The notes beneath the pieces are model-generated. The model was not told the origin of the DNA and searched no databases. It saw only the letters and a list, made by a program, of their open reading frames with translations. 6,851 nt of DNA from Pseudomonadota bacterium. Its GTDB lineage: Bacteria; Pseudomonadota; Alphaproteobacteria; Rhizobiales; Hyphomicrobiaceae. The position numbers and the translations under genes are program-made. The stretch is taken from positions 1 through 6,851 of the forward strand of contig JAEVZQ010000080.1 in the NCBI GenBank assembly GCA_023392135.1, read 5' to 3'. This document shows, piece after piece, positions 1 through 4,952 of the stretch; the first letter of the stretch is position 1, and each line of letters begins with the position of its first letter.

Positions 1-1
1 A

Positions 2-868
2 CATTTCGTCCCGCACAGGATCGTTCACGAACGCAGGCAGGGACTTCTGACCGGCTACTACGAGCCGGTCCTGGCCGGCTCGCGGATTCAGCAGGGCCGC
101 TATCAGGTCCCGATCTATCGACGGCCGCCAGATCTCGTGAACCTGATGGACGAGTCGATGCGGGGTGCCGCAGGTGAGGCATTGACGCACGCACGCCGTG
201 CCGATGATGGGCAGCTTCTACCGTACTCCGCACGTGCCGAAATCGAAGCCGGAGCATTGGCGGGGCGTGGCCTGGAGCTGCTTTACCTCGAAGATCCGGT
301 CGATGCGTTTTTCATGCACATTCAGGGCTCGGGCCTGATCGACTTGGACGACGGATTGAGCGTTCGGGTGAGCTACGACGGCAAGAACGGGCATCCTTAC
401 ACGTCGATTGGCCGGTATCTGGTGCAATCCGGCCTCATCAGGGTCGATGAGGTCTCGCTCGAGACCCTGAAGCAGTGGCTTCGTGCCGACCCGGTGCGGG
501 GGCGGCGGGTGATGTGGCAGAACGCGTCATACATCTTCTTCCGCGAGCTGTCGGGGAGAGAGGCCCAGTCTGCGCTCGGGGTCGTGGGCATTCCGCTGTC
601 ATCCGGCCGGAGCCTGGCGGTGGATGCGAGTGTGCATCTCATCGGAACACCGATTTACGTGGTGGCCCCCGACCTCACTTATACGACCGAGGGCGGTCCA
701 TTCCGAAGACTGATGATCGCACAGGATGTCGGCTCCGCCATCACAGGTCCGGAGCGGGGCGACATCTATTTCGGATCCGGCAGCGAAGCCGGAGATCGGG
801 CGGGCAGGACGCGGCACGCCGGCGACTTTTTCGTGCTGTTGCCGCGTGAAGCGGAGGCCGCGGCTTAG
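2..868 (+). CDS. mltA: Membrane-bound lytic murein transglycosylase A, 3' part (5' end outside window)
   Basis: MltA cleaves the MurNAc-GlcNAc bond of peptidoglycan, leaving 1,6-anhydro-muropeptides, and acts in the periplasm, usually as a lipoprotein. The reading frame is open from base 2, giving 288 visible residues before TAG at 866-868; the first internal ATG (143) is not the start, because the family motif GLLTGYYEPVLAGSR lies upstream at about bases 38-82. The MltA domain continues through the segment at about 320-430 (VDAFFMHIQGSGLIDL, then YTSIGRYLV). The C-terminal 3D domain follows, with its three conserved aspartates at 725-727 (AQDVGSAITG), 761-763 (DIYFG) and 794-796 (EAGDRAG); the family's catalytic Asp lies in this domain. 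The N-terminus, including any lipoprotein signal, is missing only because of the window edge. The smr gene starts 3 bp after the stop, so the two are probably co-transcribed. Family assignment is very secure. Confidence 0.95.
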   Translation, partial: HFVPHRIVHERRQGLLTGYYEPVLAGSRIQQGRYQVPIYRRPPDLVNLMDESMRGAAGEALTHARRADDGQLLPYSARAEIEAGALAGRGLELLYLEDPVDAFFMHIQGSGLIDLDDGLSVRVSYDGKNGHPYTSIGRYLVQSGLIRVDEVSLETLKQWLRADPVRGRRVMWQNASYIFFRELSGREAQSALGVVGIPLSSGRSLAVDASVHLIGTPIYVVAPDLTYTTEGGPFRRLMIAQDVGSAITGPERGDIYFGSGSEAGDRAGRTRHAGDFFVLLPREAEAAA

Positions 869-871
869 ATC

Positions 872-1531
872 ATGAGTCGGCCAGGGCGACCTCCCCGCTC
901 CCAGCAGCGCCTCCTGACTCCGGAGGACGAGGCGCTCTGGTCTCTGGTGGCCCGCAGCCTGAGACCCGTCAGGAAGAAGACCCGAGTGCATCCCTCGGCA
1001 GAAGTTCCCGAACCGCCGCCGGCACGCGAAGCCCCTCTCGGACCAAGGCTGGAGGATGAGCTGAAAAGAGCGGCAACCGAATCGCCAAAGCCCGGCGAAG
1101 CTCAGCGTCAGTCCAGCCCTCCCAAAACCGCTCCCAAGTCGCCGCCCCTTGCTGATTACGACCGGCGCCGGATGCGGCGCATTGCGGGTGGCCGCGTCGA
1201 GATCGAAGCCCGTCTCGACCTGCATGGAATGCGCGCCGCCGAAGCTCATAGCGCCCTGAAAGGCTTCATCTTCGCTGCATGCGCCAAGGGTCAGCGCAAC
1301 GTGCTCGTCATCACTGGAAAGGGTGGCAGCACGGATGTCAGCGAGCGGCCCTTCAGCCTGGACCAGCCCGACCGCGGAGTTCTGAAACGCAGCGTGCCCA
1401 TGTGGCTGGCCGAACCCGAGTTGCGTTCGCTCGTCGTCAGCTTCACGCAGGCCCATCCCCGCCATGGCGGCGAGGGTGCCCTCTACCTGCAGCTCCGCAG
1501 CCGTCGGGTGCGAGCTGGTCCTCGCGAGTGA
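872..1531 (+). CDS. Smr domain protein (MutS2 C-terminal-like nuclease domain)
   Basis: A 219-residue protein ending in a Smr domain, a DNA/RNA-binding and nicking domain also found at the C-terminus of MutS2. Residues 1-110 are a basic, proline-rich, probably disordered region (PGRPPRSQQR, PVRKK, EPPPAREAP). The domain runs from about 112 to 212. It shows the LDLHGM motif (115-120), VLVITGKGG (144-152), GVLKRSVPMWLAEP (169-182) and the terminal HGGEGALYLQLRSR signature (198-211). The stretch at about 153-168, between TGKGG and GVLK, is polar and looks like a loop. The ATG lies 3 bp after the mltA stop; the only plausible ribosome site is GGAGG at 853-857 inside mltA, 14 nt away, so translational coupling with mltA is likely. 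Smr next to mltA is a common alphaproteobacterial arrangement. The cellular role of stand-alone Smr proteins in this group is not established; the domain call is secure. Confidence 0.92.
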   Translation: MSRPGRPPRSQQRLLTPEDEALWSLVARSLRPVRKKTRVHPSAEVPEPPPAREAPLGPRLEDELKRAATESPKPGEAQRQSSPPKTAPKSPPLADYDRRRMRRIAGGRVEIEARLDLHGMRAAEAHSALKGFIFAACAKGQRNVLVITGKGGSTDVSERPFSLDQPDRGVLKRSVPMWLAEPELRSLVVSFTQAHPRHGGEGALYLQLRSRRVRAGPRE

Positions 1532-1601
1532 GACCTAGCGCGATGATCGAGAAATTCGTCCCGAACCCGGCCGCGAGCTCGAGCGACCTTCGGCATCGGG
1601 A
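1532..1601. repeat. Convergent intergenic region with nested inverted repeat
   Basis: This 70-bp gap separates the smr stop from the stop of the IalB-family gene on the other strand. It contains a perfect 7-bp inverted repeat, GTCCCGA at 1558-1564 and TCGGGAC at 1596-1602. Nested inside are GCCG (1570-1573) and CGGC (1591-1594), and within those the palindromes CGAGCTCG and GCTCGAGC. The last arm reaches into the IalB-gene stop codon. No T-run follows on either strand, so it is not a classical intrinsic terminator; a weak bidirectional transcript end is possible but unproven. The loop is long and the internal mismatches are several. Confidence 0.3.
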
Positions 1602-2108
1602 CTACCCGCACTGCCCGGTCAACGTCTGCACGGCCTTGGTGACGCCCATGAGAGAGAACGTGTCTTTCGTCGCAGTCCCCTGCTCCGACACGCCCTCCAC
1701 GACCATCGTCGAGCCGCGCTTCATCGCTTCCAGCAGTTTCAACTCCTCGATGGGGTTGCCTACGAAGGCGCGGTCCTCGCTCGTAAAGAGCTTGAAACTG
1801 TCGTTGCCCACCGTGACCGTAGCTTCGGAGCCGTCCTTGAAAGGATAGCCGATCTTGATGCTGAGCTCTGTACGGACCCCATCCTTCGGCCAAGCCGACA
1901 CATAGAAGTAGGCCGGGTCGCGCTTTATGCCCGCAGGCTCGCTGGATTGCGCTGCAGTAGCGATGAAGCAGAGCCGCTCGTCCGATTTCTCGTGTGAATA
2001 GAAATGCCAGTCATTGAAGGAGTCGACGAGCTTTGTCTGCGCGCTCGCGCAAACGGCCGTCGCTACCAGAATGGCGGCAGTTGCTGTTGAGCGAATGAGT
2101 CCTCGCAT
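1602..2108 (-). CDS. IalB-family secreted protein (invasion-associated locus B-like)
   Basis: A 168-residue exported protein of the invasion-associated locus B family, named after a Bartonella protein linked to erythrocyte invasion. Most members are in free-living alphaproteobacteria and have no known function. Residues 1-23 form a signal peptide: basic MRGLIR, a hydrophobic core, then ASA before Gln24 (signal peptidase I type). The mature part has the family pattern: DWHFYSHEKSDERLCF (33-48), RDPAYFYVSAWPKDGVR (63-79), an IGYPF segment (86-90), VGNDSFKLFT (100-109), LLEAMKRGSTMVVEG (125-139) and TFSLMGVTKAV (150-160). Cys47 and Cys167 could form a disulfide. The frame stays open upstream to 2687, but that extension is a shadow of the methyltransferase. 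ATG at 2106-2108 is chosen for its signal peptide and a GAGG site 6 nt upstream. A promoter-like sequence lies just upstream (2157-2186). Confidence 0.88.
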   Translation of the reverse strand: MRGLIRSTATAAILVATAVCASAQTKLVDSFNDWHFYSHEKSDERLCFIATAAQSSEPAGIKRDPAYFYVSAWPKDGVRTELSIKIGYPFKDGSEATVTVGNDSFKLFTSEDRAFVGNPIEELKLLEAMKRGSTMVVEGVSEQGTATKDTFSLMGVTKAVQTLTGQCG

Positions 2109-2156
2109 TGCACCTCGCGATTTGGGATAGCAGCAGAGATTGGAGATCTTCCGCAA

Positions 2157-2186
2157 ACTATAGTGATTTGCTGCAGGGCCTGTCAC
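2157..2186 (-). promoter_or_regulatory. Predicted sigma70-type promoter for the IalB-family gene
   Basis: Read on the minus strand, GTGACA (2186-2181) and TATAGT (2162-2157) each match five of six positions of the TTGACA and TATAAT consensus, with an 18-bp spacer. Transcription would begin near 2150, giving a leader of about 40 nt before the ATG at 2108. The -35 element overlaps the stop codon of the methyltransferase gene, so the IalB-family gene may be transcribed independently of it. This is a pattern match by eye; alphaproteobacterial promoters often tolerate weaker matches, so this one is comparatively good. Confidence 0.5.
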
Positions 2187-2722
2187 GATGATGTTTGGCG
2201 TACAGTTTCCGCGGCGCTTACCGGCCGTTCCGGGAATTGCGCCAGGATCCTGAAACGGTCGTACATGACGATGGCCCCGGCCATGGCGACGTTGATGCAA
2301 AACGTCGTAGGAATCCTGACGACGAAGTCGCACCGCGCCAGCAACGGGTCTGAGAGCGAGCCCCGCTCCGGGCCGAGCACATACGCTGCGCGTAGAGGAT
2401 GACAAAAGCTCGGCAAATCTATGGCAGAATCGGTCAGCTCGATGCCCACGAGCTTGCAGCCCTGCGGCAGCACCATCGCATCGAGGGTCGTCCAGTTGTA
2501 GTGCGGCAGGTGCCACTGTCCCTTGGAGGTATCGGCGCGTGCTTCCAGGGCCTGATAGGTTGCACCAATGGTAAATGTGAAGCTCGCTCCGAAAGCATGG
2601 GCCGAGCGCATGAGGTTGCCGAGGTTGAGCGCCTTCGACATGCGCTCGGCGCCAATGGCGAAGTAGCCTCGTGGCTTCGGCGGCCAATTCTGGCGGAAAT
2701 CTGGCTGAATTCTATCGCTCAT
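2183..2722 (-). CDS. TrmH/SpoU-family (SPOUT) RNA methyltransferase
   Basis: A 179-residue enzyme predicted to transfer a methyl group from S-adenosylmethionine to RNA, in the SPOUT class, whose cofactor pocket is a trefoil knot. Three motifs are visible. Motif 1 is NLGNLMRSAHAFGAS (33-47), with the conserved Asn and Arg. Motif 2 is YVLGPERGSLSDPLL (114-128). Motif 3 is FCINVAMAGAIVMYDRF (141-157). There is no N-terminal RNA-binding extension, so it is close to a minimal catalytic domain. In many family members motif 3 reads S-L-N; here it reads C-I-N. The target base (tRNA or rRNA) cannot be told. I chose ATG at 2720-2722, although it has no clear Shine-Dalgarno sequence. A TTG at 2764 would add 14 basic residues and also lacks one. 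The gene is divergent from the oxidoreductase at 2817 and precedes the IalB-family gene with a 74-bp gap. Confidence 0.88.
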   Translation of the reverse strand: MSDRIQPDFRQNWPPKPRGYFAIGAERMSKALNLGNLMRSAHAFGASFTFTIGATYQALEARADTSKGQWHLPHYNWTTLDAMVLPQGCKLVGIELTDSAIDLPSFCHPLRAAYVLGPERGSLSDPLLARCDFVVRIPTTFCINVAMAGAIVMYDRFRILAQFPERPVSAAETVRQTSS

Positions 2723-2816
2723 AGGTACGCGTTGCAGTTGCCGGCGTGGCCCCTTCCGGCGCAAACCGTTAGGTTCGGCGCAGCCAGAATGACGGCTGAC
2801 ATGGAGGAGGTGTCAC
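2723..2816. promoter_or_regulatory. Divergent intergenic region between RNA methyltransferase and oxidoreductase
   Basis: This 94-bp gap must hold the start signals of the two divergent genes if each has its own promoter. I found no confident -35/-10 pair on either strand. The one clear element is GGAGGAGG at 2803-2810, a near-ideal Shine-Dalgarno sequence 6 nt before the ATG at 2817 on the plus strand. It indicates strong translation of the oxidoreductase. A short GCCGG/CCGGC pair around 2740-2760 is too weak to call an operator. Confidence 0.4.
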
Positions 2817-3791
2817 ATGAGAGCGGCCCTGTGCAAGATCCTGACCGGCCCGGACGGGATTGTCATCGAGGAAGTTTCCGATCCGGAGCCGGGCCCTGGC
2901 GAGGTCCGCATCCGCGTAAGAGCCGCGGCGCTCAACTTTCTCGACACGCTTATTACCCGCGGCAAGTATCAATATAAGCCGGAGCTGCCATTCTCGCCGG
3001 GAGCCGAGATTGCGGGCGAAATCGATAGGGTGGGCCCGGAGGTGGAGGAGTTCTCGCCCGGTCAGCGGGTCTGCGCCTATCTCGGATGGGGTGGGACGCG
3101 GGACCGGGTGGTTGCGCGTGCCGAACACGTGATCCCGGTGCCGGACGAGGTCAGCGATACGATCGCCGCGGGCGTCAATGTGACCTACGGTACGGCGCTG
3201 CACGGCCTGAGGGACCGGGCGCGGCTGGAGTCCGGCGAAACCGTTGCGGTTCTTGGAGCATCCGGCGGCGCGGGTCTGGCGGCAGTCGAAGTGGCAACGC
3301 AACTCGGAGCCAGAGTGATTGCCGTCGCCTCCTCTCCGGAAAAGCTCGACATCTGCCGCCAGCACGGCGCAGACCAGTTGCTGAATTACACGACGACCGA
3401 CCTGAAGCAGGGCTTGCGCGATCTCACCGGCGGTCGCGGCGTCGACGTGATCTATGACTGCGTTGGCGGCGATCATGCCGAGCCGGCACTGCGCTCCATC
3501 GCCTGGATGGGCCGATTCTGCGTGGTTGGATTCGCGGCTGGCGCGATCCCGCGCATCCCTCTCAACCTGGTTCTGCTCAAGAGTTGCGATATCGTTGGCG
3601 TGTTCTGGGGTGAATCCGCACGGCGAAACCCGCGAGGGCACCGGAACAATATTGAGACTGTGTTGAAATGGGTTGCGGCGGGAGACTTGAGACCGCACAC
3701 TCACGCCACGCTTCCGCTTGCGGAGACAGCCGAGGCAATCCGGATGCTCGACCGGCGGGAAGCCGCGGGCAAGGTGATCGTCACGACGTAG
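2817..3791 (+). CDS. NADPH:quinone oxidoreductase family protein (zinc-independent MDR)
   Basis: A 324-residue medium-chain dehydrogenase/reductase of the quinone oxidoreductase group, predicted to use NADPH to reduce quinones or activated alkenes in the cytoplasm. The N-terminal GroES-like domain (about 1-115) has PGPGEVRIRVRAAALNFLD (25-43), SPGAEIAGEIDRVG (60-73) and FSPGQRVCAY (79-88). The Rossmann domain (about 120-265) has the nucleotide-binding loop VLGASGGAGLAAVEVA (145-160). It continues with VIAVASSPEKLDICRQHGAD (167-186), YDCVGG (213-218) and GRFCVVGFAAG (232-242). The C-terminus ends AAGKVIVTT as in the family. The catalytic and structural zinc cysteines of alcohol dehydrogenases are absent, supporting a zinc-free enzyme. 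GGAGGAGG ends 6 nt before the ATG, so the start is secure. Its length is normal. The substrate is unknown; a crotonyl-CoA or acrylyl-CoA reductase-like role cannot be excluded. The TAXI gene follows after 89 bp on the same strand. Confidence 0.92.
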   Translation: MRAALCKILTGPDGIVIEEVSDPEPGPGEVRIRVRAAALNFLDTLITRGKYQYKPELPFSPGAEIAGEIDRVGPEVEEFSPGQRVCAYLGWGGTRDRVVARAEHVIPVPDEVSDTIAAGVNVTYGTALHGLRDRARLESGETVAVLGASGGAGLAAVEVATQLGARVIAVASSPEKLDICRQHGADQLLNYTTTDLKQGLRDLTGGRGVDVIYDCVGGDHAEPALRSIAWMGRFCVVGFAAGAIPRIPLNLVLLKSCDIVGVFWGESARRNPRGHRNNIETVLKWVAAGDLRPHTHATLPLAETAEAIRMLDRREAAGKVIVTT

Positions 3792-3880
3792 CCGGCTCGC
3801 GGGAGCCATGCGCAATTCTGAAAAACAAAACCGCGTTGAATACCAAGCTGGGCTGATTCAGTAGGGAGACACTCGATCAG

Positions 3881-4846
3881 ATGAAGAAGGAACTTTTGAC
3901 GGCGCTGGTGGCCGTGGGCCTTGGCGTGTTCGCTGCCGGACCAGCAGGCGCCCAGGACAAGCAGTTGACGATCGCAACGGGTGGCACCGGCGGCGTCTAC
4001 TACCCGCTCGGCGGAGGCCTGGGGAACATCATTGGCAAAGAGCTAAAGGGCGTGACCGCGACGGCCGAGGTCACCGGTGGCTCGGTCGACAACATGAAGC
4101 TCGTTGGATCGGGCCGGACGGACATTGCCTTCTCACAGGTCGACGCGGCCTGGGACGCGATCAATGGCAAGGGCAAGTTCTCGAGCAAGCTGCCCGTGAA
4201 GGCGCTGGCTGTGCTGTACCCGAACCACATGCACGTGGTGACCGTGGATGGCACCGGTATCGACAAGATCGAGGACCTCAAGGGTAAGCGGATCTCCACC
4301 GGCTCACCGGGAAGCGCCACGGAGGTCTTCGCTTTCCGCGTGCTAGAGGCAGCTGGCATCGATCCCGAGAAGGACATCGAAAAGGCCCGCCTCGGCGTTG
4401 CCGAGAGTGTGAATGCGATCAAGGACAAGAAGATCGAGGCGTTCTTCTGGGGCGGCGGTCTGCCGACGGCCGCGGTAACGGATCTTGCGGCGACGCCGAA
4501 CACCAAGATCAAGTTCATCGAGATCGCGCAACTGACGTCGAAGATGAACGACAAGTACGGACCGCTCTACGCCGAGGCGACCATCCCGAAACAGACCTAC
4601 TCGGGCATGGAAAAGGACGCGAACAACATTACCATCTGGAACATCCTCGCGGTGAACGATTCCATGCCGGAGGACCTCGCCTACAAGCTGACGAAGATCA
4701 CGTTCGAGACGCGCGATGATCTTGCGAAGGTTCACAAGGAGGCCCTGAACATCAAGCTCGAGCTGCAGTCGCTGAAGCGCTCGGGCATTCCGTTCCATCC
4801 AGGCGCGCTGAAGTATTTCAGCGAAAAGGGTGTGAAGGTCGACTGA
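3881..4846 (+). CDS. TAXI-family TRAP transporter solute-binding protein
   Basis: A 321-residue periplasmic protein of the TAXI class (TRAP-associated extracytoplasmic immunogenic), which captures a small, usually acidic, solute and delivers it to a TRAP permease. Residues 1-24 are a signal peptide with MKKE, a hydrophobic core and AGA before Gln25. The mature protein opens with the family hallmark LTIATGGTGGVYYPLGGGLG (29-48). It continues with GSVDNMKLVGSGRTDIAFSQ (67-86), VVTVDGTGIDKIEDLKGKRI (119-138), STGSPGSATEVFAFRVLEAA (139-158), DKKIEAFFWGGGLPTAAVTD (182-201) and the C-terminal IPFHPGALKYFSEKG (303-317). Length is typical and no residue seems missing. AGGGAG at 3863-3868 is a somewhat distant (12 nt) ribosome site. 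The downstream gene is its permease. Characterised TAXI proteins (for example from Vibrio and Thermus) bind glutamate-like ligands, but the ligand here is not predictable. Confidence 0.95.
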   Translation: MKKELLTALVAVGLGVFAAGPAGAQDKQLTIATGGTGGVYYPLGGGLGNIIGKELKGVTATAEVTGGSVDNMKLVGSGRTDIAFSQVDAAWDAINGKGKFSSKLPVKALAVLYPNHMHVVTVDGTGIDKIEDLKGKRISTGSPGSATEVFAFRVLEAAGIDPEKDIEKARLGVAESVNAIKDKKIEAFFWGGGLPTAAVTDLAATPNTKIKFIEIAQLTSKMNDKYGPLYAEATIPKQTYSGMEKDANNITIWNILAVNDSMPEDLAYKLTKITFETRDDLAKVHKEALNIKLELQSLKRSGIPFHPGALKYFSEKGVKVD

Positions 4847-4850
4847 TCCG

Positions 4851-4864
4851 GTGCGTTCACGCAC
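4851..4864 (+). other. Small hairpin directly after the solute-binding protein stop
   Basis: GTGCG (4851-4855) and CGCAC (4860-4864) form a perfect 5-bp stem with a TTCA tetraloop, starting 4 nt after the TGA stop. No T-run follows. It sits just before the larger terminator-like hairpin; together they could protect the 3' end of the binding-protein mRNA from exonucleases. The role is inferred. Confidence 0.4.
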
Positions 4865-4870
4865 ATTCGC

Positions 4871-4904
4871 TCACCGGGCCCCTTGTGCCCGGTGACGCTT
4901 TTTT
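4871..4904 (+). terminator. Intrinsic terminator-like hairpin between binding protein and permease
   Basis: TCACCGGGC (4871-4879) and GCCCGGTGA (4887-4895) make a perfect 9-bp, GC-rich stem with a 7-nt loop (CCCTTGT). Three bases later comes a run of six T (4899-4904). This is the form of a Rho-independent terminator. Because the permease gene starts only 49 bp downstream and no other promoter is evident, partial termination within one operon is more likely than a true operon end. That would give more binding protein than permease, as is known for several binding-protein transport operons. Confidence 0.75.
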
Positions 4905-4952
4905 CGACTTGCGACCTCGAACAAAAACACGAGCCCCAGAGGGAGGCAGACG

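Noticed and set aside
599..1465. Open frame of 288 codons on the minus strand across mltA and smr
   Set aside because: It is codon-aligned antisense to two well-supported genes and has no recognisable domain.
1279..1848. Plus-strand frame of 189 codons spanning the smr 3' end and the IalB-family gene
   Set aside because: It overlaps smr in another frame and lies antisense to the IalB-family gene; no ribosome site or domain supports it.
2047..2058. Lipobox-like TAVC at residues 17-20 of the IalB-family protein
   Set aside because: The residue before Cys is Val rather than Gly, Ala or Ser, and a good signal peptidase I site (ASA before Gln24) follows.
2109..2687. N-terminal extension of the IalB-family frame up to 2687
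   Set aside because: It overlaps the methyltransferase gene in another frame, has no family resemblance, and would bury the obvious signal peptide starting at 2108.
3794..3807. GGCTC/GAGCC hairpin just after the oxidoreductase stop as a terminator
   Set aside because: The stem is only 5 bp with a 4-nt loop and no T-run follows, so termination is not supported.
2769..3815. Open frame of 348 codons on the minus strand opposite the oxidoreductase
   Set aside because: It is also codon-aligned antisense to a clearly recognisable family protein, with low-complexity Arg-rich content and no motif.
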